The notes: generated by a model not told the origin, from the sequence alone. 32,128 nt of DNA from Anammoximicrobium sp032229885 (GCA_032229885.1 JAVYAJ010000127.1:1-32128), one strand, 5' to 3'; positions 15,041-23,897 are shown, numbered from the stretch's first letter. Numbers and translations are program-made.

Positions 15041-17440
15041 TCAGCGGATGCGATAGATCTGGCCGCGCAGTCGGATGATCAGTTCGTCACCCGCGCGCTG
15101 CGCCGCGAGCACCGCGTTTTCGCCGGGCGTGTTGGCGGCGACCAGTTTGAAATAGGCGTCGCTGAATCGCTCGACCGTCTCGATGTGATCGGCATCGCGC
15201 GCGAGGTCGACCTCTCGAGCGTTGGCCGCGAACCACTGTTGCCCGCGACGGTACAGCGTCTGGTTGCCGACGATCTGCACGGTATCGACCGCCACCTCGC
15301 GATCCGATTCAATGTCACGGTATCGCACGGCCGAGCCGCCGCCCGCGATGGCAGGGGCGGAGGCGCGATCGCGCGTGGCCCTCGCCGCACCGAACGGCCC
15401 GCCCGCACTGAAATCAGCGTCGGCCGCCGGCGGCGCAGCTGAATATCCTGAAGCCTGCGGCGCAATGGTCGCGCTCTGCAGGTATCGCTTCTCGGCGCGC
15501 TGGGCGAACCCCGCCCGGCCTTCGGCGACGGACAGTTGTCGCAGCGCCTCACGTGCGCGATCGACGCCCCATGTCGGCCCGCCCGCGGTTCGTGGCGGCG
15601 GGTTTTCATCGGCCAGGAACGAAGTGTACGGCGTGAGAATGCCGTGCTGGGTCGAGAGGGCGACCAACTCTTGCACCAGTTCGTCGTTCTTGCCCTTCAA
15701 GTCGAGCTCGTCGATGATCTCGCCGATCCGTCGCATGGCCCACAACTTTTCGACGAACGCATACGACTCGTCCTTGCTGCGCGGCGTCAGCTCGGCGGCG
15801 AAATCCAGTTTGCTGACCTTGTCTCCGACCCGGCCTTGAATGACAACCTTGGCCGCACCGCCGCGTCGGTACCGTCCGACCAGCACCAGTTGTTCGCCCT
15901 CGAACAAGTCATACACCGCGCGCGGATAGACGCGATTGATCGGCGAGCCGTCCTCGACGGCCGTTTTTTCCACGTCTACCTCGACCTTGAGATCGGTCAT
16001 CACCGGAGCGTTGATTCGACTGTGCAAACGCCCGACATACGCCTCCAAGTTCTCGTCGGGCCGCACGAAATCGGACCAACCAAAGTTCACTCGCGCCAAG
16101 CTATCCAACAGGCGGCTGTTCACGTCGTAGCCGACGCCCAAGTTCAGGATGCGCGTGCGATACTTGTTCCGTTGGCCCGCGCGGGCGACGATCTTCGCCT
16201 CGTTGGTCTCGCCCGCGGTCGGCTGTCCGTCCGTCAGAAAGACCACGTAGCTCGGCCGTTTGGCGTCCTGGACCATGTCGAGCGCAACCGCCAGAGCCTC
16301 GTCGATGTTCGTGCTGCCTCCGGCGTACAGGCCTTCGATAAATCCCAACGCAGCCTTGCGAGTGGCGTCGTCGTACCGCTGCAGCTCGGGGCGGAACGAC
16401 TCGACGCTGCTGTCATAGGCGATGATGTTGAACGTGTCGCCCGATCGGAGGTTGTTGACGACGTACTTCAGCGCCTCTTTGGCCTGGTCCATTTTCTGGC
16501 CGCTCATGCTGCCCGAGCGATCCACGACCAGAATCAGCGTCTTGGCCGGCCGCTCGGCGGACTTCGCCTGGAATTGAGGGCTGGCCAGCAACAGAAAATA
16601 GCCGTCTTCGTCGTCCCGCGGACGATAGCTCAACACGCTCGCGCCGACCTCGCCCGCGGCGACGTCGAACAGCAAGCGAAAATCCGTCGCGGGGATTTCG
16701 TTTTTCGCTTCGAACCGAATCTTGGCGTGGCGGTCGTCTGGCCGCTCGGTCTGGATCGCGTGAGTCGGGCTATACACGCTTTTCAGCGACACGCTGCTCT
16801 CGATCGACGCCTCGATCAGCACCCGTTCCACGGGCGCGGACGTGTACTTGGCGGTAGACAGCGGGAACAAGAAGTCGGTGACGCGTCCGTCCTTGCGCAA
16901 CAGTTGGTTGTACCGTAGATTGACCGTGCGTTCGGCGCCCGGCGGAACGGGAAACACGCTCGTCTTGAACATTCCCGTGCCGACCCACTCGAGCAAAGCC
17001 GGGTCTTGATTGCGGCGGACATAGGTCTCGTAGATCGACCGCGCCTCGGCCGCGGACAACAGCTTGGCCGGGATCTCCTTGCCGTCCACCAGAAACGTCA
17101 ACTGATCCACGGCCCCGTCATAAGGCAGTGGAAAGACAAAGGCGACTTCCATCTGTCGGCTGCCCGTGTTGACGAACGATTGCGAAACCTGGACGCGAGC
17201 CGTTTGGTCGACGATTCGCGCATGCGCCGCCAACTCTTTGATCTTGTAGGAACTGGGCGGCTGGGGTGGCGGAACCGGAGGCCGCGGAGGCCGTGGAGGC
17301 CACGGAGGATACCAAGGATAGGGTCGAGGCAACGGGATCGGGTACGGTGCATCGACCACGATCAACGTGCCCTGCCCCCAGGCCTGCGCGGCCGCCAGCA
17401 TCAGGAACATCCCCAGACCCAGTACAAGTGTACGTCGCAT
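15041..17440 (-). CDS. Exported VIT and von Willebrand A domain protein
   Basis: 799-aa protein of the inter-alpha-trypsin-inhibitor heavy-chain-like type. A signal peptide covers 1-22 (MRRTLVLGLGMFLMLAAAQAWG). A proline/tryptophan-rich segment at 32-63 (PLPRPYPWYPPWPPRPP and on) looks like an extended surface linker. About 65-195 is a VIT domain (ARVQVSQSFVNTG, FVFPLPYDGAVDQ, YETYVRRNQDPALLEWVG). About 300-480 is a vWA domain with an intact MIDAS: D307-x-S309-x-S311 in VVDRSGSMSG, plus FLTDGQPTAGET. The remaining 300 residues, with HGILTPYTSFLADE, match the usual C-terminal region of bacterial VIT-vWA proteins. The role is probably extracytoplasmic protein binding. The ATG at 17440 has GAGGAGGGG upstream. 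The frame could open at a TTG at 17464, which is less likely. Confidence 0.9.
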   Translation of the reverse strand: MRRTLVLGLGMFLMLAAAQAWGQGTLIVVDAPYPIPLPRPYPWYPPWPPRPPRPPVPPPQPPSSYKIKELAAHARIVDQTARVQVSQSFVNTGSRQMEVAFVFPLPYDGAVDQLTFLVDGKEIPAKLLSAAEARSIYETYVRRNQDPALLEWVGTGMFKTSVFPVPPGAERTVNLRYNQLLRKDGRVTDFLFPLSTAKYTSAPVERVLIEASIESSVSLKSVYSPTHAIQTERPDDRHAKIRFEAKNEIPATDFRLLFDVAAGEVGASVLSYRPRDDEDGYFLLLASPQFQAKSAERPAKTLILVVDRSGSMSGQKMDQAKEALKYVVNNLRSGDTFNIIAYDSSVESFRPELQRYDDATRKAALGFIEGLYAGGSTNIDEALAVALDMVQDAKRPSYVVFLTDGQPTAGETNEAKIVARAGQRNKYRTRILNLGVGYDVNSRLLDSLARVNFGWSDFVRPDENLEAYVGRLHSRINAPVMTDLKVEVDVEKTAVEDGSPINRVYPRAVYDLFEGEQLVLVGRYRRGGAAKVVIQGRVGDKVSKLDFAAELTPRSKDESYAFVEKLWAMRRIGEIIDELDLKGKNDELVQELVALSTQHGILTPYTSFLADENPPPRTAGGPTWGVDRAREALRQLSVAEGRAGFAQRAEKRYLQSATIAPQASGYSAAPPAADADFSAGGPFGAARATRDRASAPAIAGGGSAVRYRDIESDREVAVDTVQIVGNQTLYRRGQQWFAANAREVDLARDADHIETVERFSDAYFKLVAANTPGENAVLAAQRAGDELIIRLRGQIYRIR

Positions 17441-17822
17441 GGTTCTCAGCCCCTCCTCTCGCAACAGGCTCCGACGTTCCCTCTACGCTCGCCGCACCGC
17501 GAACGGGTCGCCGACTCGAACCCCAGTTCTCGGCAACCGGACGGTTCGGCTGCGGCGATCGTCCCTCGAATCGACCGGCGCACGCCCGGGGGGCGCTTCG
17601 CGCTATTCGATAAGACGAATCAAGCCCGGTCCGTGTTTTGGCGTCACCAAAATTTTTATGAAAACGAGCCCCGAACGCGCCTCGGGAATTCCGAGCCCCG
17701 GCGAGCGCGACGCCCCCAAAAATTATGATTGGACAGCGCACAAGGGATCTCGCTCGCACAATATGTCGTGGGTGGAACCCAATTCTCCGCCAGACTCCTA
17801 GCGCCCAATTTTTCGACAGACT
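17441..17822. other. Intergenic region, nothing recognised
   Basis: About 380 bases between two minus-strand genes. It holds AT-rich patches (17646-17662, 17715-17730) that could contain the VIT/vWA promoter, but no confident -35/-10 pair, terminator or RNA gene was found. Confidence 0.5.
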
Positions 17823-18989
17823 CTAAGATCCATGCACTACCGAACCCAGCAGGGCCCGGATCTCCGCCTGATCGGCCACGCGAGGGGTGTAACGATAATC
17901 AGGCAGCGTCAGGCTTTGCGCGGCCAACGCATCCAGGTCGTCGGCGGAGATCCCGAGCGTCTGCCAACTGACCGCCAGGCCGATGCGCTCGAGCAAGCGA
18001 TCGATCTCGACACAGGCCTGCTCAGAGGCCTCGTCGTCCGACAGATGCGCTAATTCGGGGTTCAAGATCCGTCCCACGGCGGCGAAGTGTGGTACGGCGG
18101 CAGGCCGAATGTAGCGAATCACGGTGGGATAGATGACGGCCAGCGAGTCGCCGTGGACAACGTGCGGGTATCGGCCGCTGATCGCCATGCCGATGCTGTG
18201 CGGTAGAATCACCCCCGCGTTGGCCACACACAGCCCAGCGAGCGTATCGGCCCAGGCCATGGCCGAGCGGCAATCAAGATTGGCCGGATCATCCAACAGC
18301 GGCGGCAGGTTGGACGCCACCAGCCGGATGGCTTCGAGCGCCATCAGCCGCACGTACGGCGAACTGTTCCGGTGCAAGAACGCTTCGAAGGCGTGGGTGA
18401 ACGCATCCCAGCCCGTCGGCGCGGTGACCTGCCGCGGCGCCGTGAGCATCAGTTCTGGATCGACGATCGCCACCTTGGGAAACAGGCGAGGGTCGCAGAG
18501 ATAGGACTTGTCCCGAAGCTGCGTGTTCGTCACGACCGCCACTTGCGTCACCTGCGAGCCGGTGCCCGAGGTCGTCGTCACGGCGATCACGGGCAGCGTA
18601 TGCGGCGCCAGCTCGGCCTTGCCCAGCCGATACTCCCAGCACGAACCTTCGTGTGCCAGTTCCACCGCGATCGCCTTGGCGGTGTCCATGCTCGAACCGC
18701 CTCCCAAACCGATGATCACCTCAGCGCGATGCTCGCGAGCCAGACGCGTGCCCGCCGCGACGACCGCGGTCGTCGGATTGGGGACGACGCCATCGTAGTG
18801 CGCGACACTCAGTCCGCTCGATTCGAGCAACGCGCGAGCCTTGTCGATCACCGGCGTCACAACGCCCGTCGGCGGTACGGTGACAAGCAGCGCGCGCTGT
18901 CCCCACCGCGCGGCCGCCTTGCCCAGTTGGCGCAGTCGCCCGCACCCGAAAATGATCTCCGTGGGGTGAAATACGTGGAATGGCTTCAT
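17823..18989 (-). CDS. Iron-containing alcohol dehydrogenase
   Basis: 388-aa NAD(P)-dependent group III (Fe-type) alcohol dehydrogenase, cytoplasmic, interconverting alcohols and aldehydes. The Rossmann part shows the GLGGGSSMDTAKA loop at 94-106 and the TTTSGTGSQVT segment. Metal ligands are D195 and H199 in GWDAFTHAFEA, and histidines in LPHSIGMAISG and PHVVHGDSL. Length and motif order match the butanol/lactaldehyde dehydrogenase group; substrate cannot be assigned. The ATG at 18989 has only a weak AAGG upstream. The lipid-kinase gene ends 98 bases upstream on the same strand. Confidence 0.9.
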   Translation of the reverse strand: MKPFHVFHPTEIIFGCGRLRQLGKAAARWGQRALLVTVPPTGVVTPVIDKARALLESSGLSVAHYDGVVPNPTTAVVAAGTRLAREHRAEVIIGLGGGSSMDTAKAIAVELAHEGSCWEYRLGKAELAPHTLPVIAVTTTSGTGSQVTQVAVVTNTQLRDKSYLCDPRLFPKVAIVDPELMLTAPRQVTAPTGWDAFTHAFEAFLHRNSSPYVRLMALEAIRLVASNLPPLLDDPANLDCRSAMAWADTLAGLCVANAGVILPHSIGMAISGRYPHVVHGDSLAVIYPTVIRYIRPAAVPHFAAVGRILNPELAHLSDDEASEQACVEIDRLLERIGLAVSWQTLGISADDLDALAAQSLTLPDYRYTPRVADQAEIRALLGSVVHGS

Positions 18990-19087
18990 GGCTTCGGCCT
19001 TGCGTGGTTTTTGCGTTGATGCGGGCGGGGTTTGACGCGTACAAAACGCGCTTGCGAGCCGTGCCGGGTCTTGTCTCGTGGGCGCGT

Positions 19088-19981
19088 TTACACGATCACC
19101 GAAAGCGCGCCTGGGATCACTTCGGCGGACACGGGCGAGCAGCCTTTCAGCTCGCCGTCCAGGTTCAGCGGGTCTTGTGTCGGCCCATCGATGCGGAACG
19201 AGCGCACCTGGCGGTATCCGACGTCGGGTTGGGCAGCGAAGGATCCGTCGGCCAAGCCGCGGAACAGTCGCAGCATTCGACGCCGAGACATGGAGCGCAC
19301 GAAGATCACATCGAACCTGCCGTCGGCCGTCTGGGCGCGCGGCGCCACCTGCATCGCCGTGCCGGTAAAGCGGGTGTTGCAGGCCAGCACGAACAAAAAC
19401 GCGTCCTCGATCACTTCGTCATCCAGGGTCAAGCGAGTCTTGCGCGGTCGCACGCGCCAGGTGTGCCAGAGCGTCGCCGCCGCATAACGCGCGCGGCCGA
19501 GCCAGCGCCAACGCTCGGCGGTGCGGTTGATATCCACCACTTCGCCCCACCCGACGATGTTGACACAGTGCGTGACCCGATCTTCCAACTCGAGCCGCAC
19601 CGCGTCCAACGGCTGGACGTTCCCGGCAAGAATCCGGCCGACGGCGTCGTGCGGCGTGGCGCAGCCCAGGTGCAGGGCGAGTGAATTGCCTGTGCCGCCG
19701 GGGATCAATCCCAGTGGAATCGAGGCTCGGTCGTCGCGCTGCAGCAGGCCGTTGGCCACCTCGTGGACGGTCCCATCGCCGCCGATCAGACAGAGGCCAT
19801 CCAGGCCGCGCAGATCGAGCGTTCGCGCGAGCTGCGTGGCATGACCCGGGCCTTGCGTCACGTGCACATCCAGGCTTGCTCCGGCGTTCGCGAAACGCGG
19901 CTCGATGCGCCGCGTCAAGGCCAGCCCGCGACGCCGCCCGCCCCGTGGATTTACGAGCAACACAAACCGTTTACCAACCAT
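19088..19981 (-). CDS. Diacylglycerol/sphingosine kinase-like lipid kinase
   Basis: 297-aa protein of the DAGK catalytic-domain family (DgkB/YegS type), which phosphorylates lipid substrates with ATP at the membrane face. Visible features: FVLLVNPRGGRRRG at the start, the nucleotide-binding GGDGTVHEVANGL (67-79), and IPGGTGNSLA (93-102). The all-beta second domain ends with LNLDGELKG, the family-typical DGE segment. The start lies 9 bases after the end of the tandem methyltransferase gene, indicating co-transcription and possibly translational coupling. The lipid substrate is unknown. Confidence 0.88.
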   Translation of the reverse strand: MVGKRFVLLVNPRGGRRRGLALTRRIEPRFANAGASLDVHVTQGPGHATQLARTLDLRGLDGLCLIGGDGTVHEVANGLLQRDDRASIPLGLIPGGTGNSLALHLGCATPHDAVGRILAGNVQPLDAVRLELEDRVTHCVNIVGWGEVVDINRTAERWRWLGRARYAAATLWHTWRVRPRKTRLTLDDEVIEDAFLFVLACNTRFTGTAMQVAPRAQTADGRFDVIFVRSMSRRRMLRLFRGLADGSFAAQPDVGYRQVRSFRIDGPTQDPLNLDGELKGCSPVSAEVIPGALSVIV

Positions 19982-19990
19982 GCGCGGAAG

Positions 19991-21289
19991 CTACGGAGAC
20001 TGCGGCTTGCTGAATACGAGCAAAAATCGATCGGCGGCTGGCGGCGGGCCCGTGGATTGCCAGACGAAGCCGGCGGCAGCCAGTTCGCGTTTCACGACCT
20101 CCAGGGCGATCTGCCGCCGATGGCTGGCCTCGCGCCGCGACAGAGGCTTCGTGGCGGCTCGGTCCAGAACGACGACCCGCCCACCGGGCGCGAGTCGTTC
20201 GTATAGGGTCTTGAGCACAGCGGGACCGTGAAACAGAAGATGGTACGTGTCCAGAAAGACCACGGCATCGACCGGATCGGGGCCCAGATCGGCGACTCCC
20301 AAATCGGTCAATACGGATGGCAGTGTCACGTCGGCGGGAAGCGGCGGCCGCTCGTCTTTTTGCGTGGCCCATTCCTCCAGCACGATTTCGATTCCGGCGC
20401 CGGACGATCTCGCGAGAATGGCCGGGATCACCTCGCGCGCCTGGCCCAGCGCTACGATCGCCGGACGCTGGACACGCGCCTCCGGGCCGAGCAGCGTCTG
20501 CGCCAGCTCGCGAATCGCCAGCGGCTGAAACGGATCAGGATCCTGTCCGGGTTCGGCTACGCCGACGGGCCGCTGGAAGATCAAGACGAACGGCCGGTCC
20601 TTCGATTCGCACAACTCGTCCGCGCAGGCGACGAAACAGAATCCCTCTTCGCGAGCCTCGCGGACGACCGTGGTTTCCGCCAGCCAAAAATGCTTTTCAG
20701 TCCGCACTTCGCGCGGAACCCAATCGCGCAGCGTTCCGGGCAAGCGGTCGACGACGACAAAGTAGCCGCCCGGTTTCAGGGACCGCCAGATTTCGCGCAA
20801 CATCTCGCGCGGGCGCGAGACATGATGGTATACGTAGCGCATGTAGGCCAGGTCGATGCTGCGTTGCGGCAGTTGCGGGCTCTCGGGGCTGCCCAGGACG
20901 GGGCGAACTTGGGCTTGCTGGCGTTTGTCTGCCTCGTCACGCAAGGCCTGGACCTTGTCCTCGCCGATCTCCACGGCATAGACGATGCCCGAGGCCCCCA
21001 CGCGTTCGGCAAAGACCCACGTGTCGATCCCTCGACCCGCGCCGATGTCTGCTACCGTACTGCCGGCGCCGATTCCCACTCGATCCGCAATGGCGCGAAT
21101 CGAAGCTGGCCGATCCGGCGGCCGGACGGCTTCGGCCACCTGGCCGGTTTGGGCGTCCGCCACGGCGCGAATCGGCTCGACGCCAGACGTTCGGTCTGCA
21201 AGCCCTACGAAAAGCCCCGCCGCGCATCCCAGCAGCAACCTCGAACCGAACCGCCGTGTCCAGCATCCCGCATTTGTCCAGATCGCCAT
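19991..21289 (-). CDS. Exported tandem methyltransferase-like protein
   Basis: 432-aa protein. The N-terminus (about 12-34, RRFGSRLLLGCAAGLFVGLA) resembles a signal peptide or anchor. The first half is a class I SAM-dependent methyltransferase fold: motif I VADIGAGRGIDT (79-90), AVEIG, and a post-motif region RSLKPGGYFVVVDR. The second half repeats the layout: VALGQAREVIPAILAR at the motif I position and ERLAPGGRVVVLDR (365-377). In the second copy the glycine-rich loop is degenerate, so it may be a non-catalytic duplicate. Relatives with export signals occur in several phyla; their substrates are not known to me. The gene lies 62 bases after the small methyltransferase and 9 bases before the lipid kinase. 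Confidence 0.72.
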   Translation of the reverse strand: MAIWTNAGCWTRRFGSRLLLGCAAGLFVGLADRTSGVEPIRAVADAQTGQVAEAVRPPDRPASIRAIADRVGIGAGSTVADIGAGRGIDTWVFAERVGASGIVYAVEIGEDKVQALRDEADKRQQAQVRPVLGSPESPQLPQRSIDLAYMRYVYHHVSRPREMLREIWRSLKPGGYFVVVDRLPGTLRDWVPREVRTEKHFWLAETTVVREAREEGFCFVACADELCESKDRPFVLIFQRPVGVAEPGQDPDPFQPLAIRELAQTLLGPEARVQRPAIVALGQAREVIPAILARSSGAGIEIVLEEWATQKDERPPLPADVTLPSVLTDLGVADLGPDPVDAVVFLDTYHLLFHGPAVLKTLYERLAPGGRVVVLDRAATKPLSRREASHRRQIALEVVKRELAAAGFVWQSTGPPPAADRFLLVFSKPQSP

Positions 21290-21351
21290 CGTTGTCTACC
21301 TCGTCTCTCGTCGAGTTTGCCGCGCACGGCGCAATGCCGTAGCCGCGCCGT

Positions 21352-21933
21352 TCAATCGGTAGGACGCAGCGCGTCCGCGACGCGCACTAGCACGGCGGCT
21401 CGGCTCAATCGTACGCGCGGCCGTTCCAGTTCTCGGAATCCGACTTGCCAAGAAACGTCTATCATATTCGAAAAGTCTTGTGCCGTCACATGTCCGATCG
21501 GCTCGACCAGCAAAAACCGTCCCCCGGGCGCCAGACAATCATGGATCTCTTCGAACAGACGCCGCAAGTCGGGCGCCTCGTGCGCTGCGTAGAAGGCCAG
21601 CGCGAACTGCACGCTTGCCGCACTGGCGCCCAGCGCCAGCGAGTCCTTCTGACACTGGTGGGTATGAATTCGATCGCCGACCCCGGCTCGCGCCGCTCGA
21701 CGCCGAACCGTGTTCAGCATCTGCGGCTGCAGATCCGCGGCGATCACCCGACTTTGTTCGCCGGCCAATCTGGCCAGTGCGATCGAGAACATTCCCATCC
21801 CGCAGCCAAAATCGAGCGCGGTCATGCCGGGGCTGACGTACGGCGTCAGGATTCGGTCGGGGTTGTGCAGCCAACGACGGAGGCGGTTGTCGATAAAGTA
21901 TCCACCCCACCAGGGGCAGACGTGAGGACGCAT
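21352..21933 (-). CDS. Class I SAM-dependent methyltransferase
   Basis: 193-aa cytoplasmic methyltransferase. It begins MRPHVCPWWGGYFIDNRLRR; a Trp-Trp-Gly start followed by HNPDRILTPYV is typical of a small uncharacterised methyltransferase group. Motif I is ALDFGCGMGMFS (39-50), followed by IAADLQPQML, and CLAPGGRFLLVEP as the post-I strand. Substrate unknown. An AGGAGG eight bases before the ATG fixes the start. It is the gene upstream of the tandem methyltransferase and lipid kinase, so a shared lipid or envelope role is possible but inferred only from position. Confidence 0.82.
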   Translation of the reverse strand: MRPHVCPWWGGYFIDNRLRRWLHNPDRILTPYVSPGMTALDFGCGMGMFSIALARLAGEQSRVIAADLQPQMLNTVRRRAARAGVGDRIHTHQCQKDSLALGASAASVQFALAFYAAHEAPDLRRLFEEIHDCLAPGGRFLLVEPIGHVTAQDFSNMIDVSWQVGFRELERPRVRLSRAAVLVRVADALRPTD

Positions 21934-22060
21934 GGGGGACCTCCTGCCGGGCAGGCGAGCGACGCCACTCCACCGACTCCGCGCCGTTGCTTTGGCCTAG
22001 CCGCGATCGGATCTCTTCTCGGACGGTTTCATCCGCGGGCGCCGCGTCGCTCGGATCATG

Positions 22061-23095
22061 TTAGGGCTTGGACGTGGCCGCCTCGCGCTTCGGCGTCGCG
22101 GGCGCCGGGATGACGACCTCGACCTCGCGGCTGCCCGGCTTGGAAACGGTGACCGAATCTTCGGCCAGCCGGAGCGTCCGCCACGCGCTGCGGTCGTACC
22201 CGAACGCGGCCGTCTCGATCTGGACGAACGCATGACCGGCGGGAAGCGTGATCGGATCGAAGACGATGTTCTTGTGTCCGTGTCCGCAGAACGCAGCGAC
22301 CACGCACGGATGGGCGTCCAAGATCCGCAGGATTCCGCGCGGCGCGCCGTCGTCCGCGGGCATCGCCTCGCGGGGGTTCAAGGGGATGTGGTAGAACAGG
22401 AGCGCCTTCTGATCGGGCGACTGTGCGAGCTCGTTGTTCAGCCAGTCGAGCTGCGCCTGGCCCCAGTCCGTGACGACCACCTGGTCGGCGACGCTCTGGT
22501 AGGAATTGTCCAGAAAATAGAGCCTCCAGTGCGCATCGCCCACGCGCACGTCTTGGGCGTAATACGTGCCCTGTCCAAAGCACGCGCACTGGCGGATCCA
22601 GGCGGCGCGTGCAACCTGCGCCCGCAGCCCCATGGCGGGCCGCCCGCCGAACCGGGCGACCTCCTGCGGGTCGGTGACGTGCGTCTGGATGTCATGGTTG
22701 CCCAGGGTCATCCACACGGGGATCCGCACGTTGGCCAACAGCGCGACAAGCGGTTCGATCTGCCCGGCGCGCAGCGTCCCGTCCGCCGCCTGACCCTCGT
22801 GAAAGTCGACCATGTCGCCGGTGATCGCCAGCGCATCGGCGCGGACTTCGTCGGGAACCGTATCGAGCAGTTGCCGGAACGGTTCGAAACCACGGCTAAA
22901 ATGGTCGCGCCTCTTGGCAAGCTGGGCCGTGTAGCCATCCAGATTGCACAGGTGCAGATCGGTGAGGTGCAGAATCGTAAACGCGTCCGGTCCATCGGCA
23001 GCGGTGATGGGGCGCGTCGGGCCGATCCAGAGCAGTGACAGCGTTGCGATGACGACGAACGTCTCGAGACGTCGGCGGATGATCGGGCGTAACAT
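22061..23095 (-). CDS. Exported calcineurin-like metallophosphoesterase
   Basis: 344-aa binuclear-metal phosphoesterase. A hydrophobic N-terminus (about 10-33) is a probable signal peptide ending near TAADG. All motif blocks are present: D46-L-H48 in LTDLHL, G93-D94 in ITGDMVD, G132-N-H-D135 in LGNHD, H236 in FYHIPL, and G271-H-G-H274. The layout resembles purple-acid-phosphatase-like and Icc-like exported phosphodiesterases. GAGGAGA about ten bases before the ATG supports the start. It is the most upstream gene of the minus-strand run at 14705-23095, 127 bases before the small methyltransferase. Substrate unknown. Confidence 0.88.
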   Translation of the reverse strand: MLRPIIRRRLETFVVIATLSLLWIGPTRPITAADGPDAFTILHLTDLHLCNLDGYTAQLAKRRDHFSRGFEPFRQLLDTVPDEVRADALAITGDMVDFHEGQAADGTLRAGQIEPLVALLANVRIPVWMTLGNHDIQTHVTDPQEVARFGGRPAMGLRAQVARAAWIRQCACFGQGTYYAQDVRVGDAHWRLYFLDNSYQSVADQVVVTDWGQAQLDWLNNELAQSPDQKALLFYHIPLNPREAMPADDGAPRGILRILDAHPCVVAAFCGHGHKNIVFDPITLPAGHAFVQIETAAFGYDRSAWRTLRLAEDSVTVSKPGSREVEVVIPAPATPKREAATSKP

Positions 23096-23170
23096 GGTCT
23101 CGATTCTCCTCGATGGCTACAGGCGCCCCGGGGCTCGCGGCTGCGCCGCCGACCCGGGCGCGGAGGCGTT

Positions 23171-23278
23171 ACGCCTCTCGGCGTAGACTCGAACAAAACA
23201 CAACTTCATGAACCTTCGTGGCCGCGGCATCCTGCCGCAGCTCCACGCCCTTCGGCGTCGACTCAAAAAAACAACTCC
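23171..23278. repeat. Diverged direct-repeat pair
   Basis: 23171-23207 and 23245-23278 both read ACGCC-(T/C)-x-TCGGCGT, then (A/C)GACTC, then an A/C-rich tail ending in CAACT. The second copy begins with a small hairpin ACGCC-CTTC-GGCGT. The dispersed GCGGCATCCTGCCGC hairpin lies between the copies. Confidence 0.6.
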
Positions 23279-23290
23279 GTAAACGTTGGT

Positions 23291-23333
23291 CCGCCTTCGC
23301 CGCACAGAACTAGACGTTCAGGCAGTCATTCTC
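23291..23333. repeat. 43-base element, copy B
   Basis: Ungapped match to 11097-11139 at 31 of 43 positions, same orientation. It lies about 830 bases before hsdR, at the apparent left edge of the accessory region. Confidence 0.5.
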
Positions 23334-23413
23334 ATCCATGTCTTGTATAGCCCGCGCCGCACTCGATCGCAACCAAGCTTGGCGTCCAAGAGGCGGTCTT
23401 TTGGATCGCGACT

Positions 23414-23823
23414 GAAAGCGGGTTCTCTCCTGCCAGCACCGGCGGCATCACGGGCAGGACCTTCAGAACCTGAAGGAGCAGATCTGGGCCGGCGAGCAGG
23501 CCCGCACGGAGTTGTGGTCTACCTGCGAGGACGAGGCCCTGCGAGCCCGGATCGACCAAGTCGCCGCCCGCACGGCCGTGGCCCACCGCGAAGCGGCTGT
23601 GCTGCGTTCCAGCATCGAGCGCTCCCGCGACCTCGCCCGGGCCGGCCGGGAACGTGCCGACCGCCTCGTGTTCGACAAGCGGTCCGACGACCTGCGGAAG
23701 CGGGCGGAAGAGTACGACGCCGAGGTCGTCCACCTTCAAACCCGCCTGAAGGCGGTCCAGAAGGAACTGGCCGCGCTCCAGAAGCAGGAGGCGTCGATCC
23801 GCGACGAGATGCTCGGGCCGTAG
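23414..23823 (+). pseudogene. 5'-truncated coiled-coil protein frame
   Basis: An open frame follows a stop at 23413 and ends at the TAG at 23821-23823. Its translation is strongly helical and heptad-like (QNLKEQIWAGEQARTELW, SRDLARAGRERADRL, LQTRLKAVQKELAALQKQ). Coding character begins near 23440, but no ATG or GTG lies between the upstream stop and that point; the first usable codon is a TTG at 23512 without a good ribosome-binding site. The N-terminus therefore appears lost, as if by recombination at the edge of the restriction island, or a non-standard start is used. I do not recognise the family. A strong hairpin 40 bases downstream fits its transcription terminator. Confidence 0.5.
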
Positions 23824-23862
23824 CGGCAGCCGGCGTCTGCGAACTGGTCGCATCCCTATGAC

Positions 23863-23897
23863 GACCAACCGGGCGGGACCACCCGCCCGAGTTGGTC
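23863..23897 (+). terminator. Strong hairpin, probable terminator
   Basis: GACCAAC then CGGGCGGG, loop ACCA, CCCGCCCG, one bulged A, then GTTGGTC: 15 base pairs with a single bulge. On the plus strand it is followed by TTTG, only a short T-run, so termination is likely but not certain. It lies 40 bases after the stop of the truncated coiled-coil frame. Confidence 0.6.

Larger units (their letters stand above)
23096..23413. other. Repeat-rich boundary region
   Basis: It contains the hairpin GAGGCGT/ACGCCTC (23163-23177), a dispersed GCGGCATCCTGCCGC hairpin (23224-23238), a diverged direct-repeat pair (23171-23207 and 23245-23278) and the 43-base element copy B (23291-23333). No gene was seen. 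It separates the minus-strand chromosomal run from the plus-strand restriction locus. Confidence 0.65.

Noticed and set aside
17500..17535. GGTTCGAGTC-like string resembling a tRNA T-loop (minus strand)
   Set aside because: Flanking bases do not form a T-stem and no acceptor or anticodon arm is present.
23245..23278. Hairpin ACGCC-CTTC-GGCGT near an A-run as a terminator
   Set aside because: The stem is only 5 bp, and the A-run is on the wrong side for a minus-strand terminator and is not a T-run on the plus strand.
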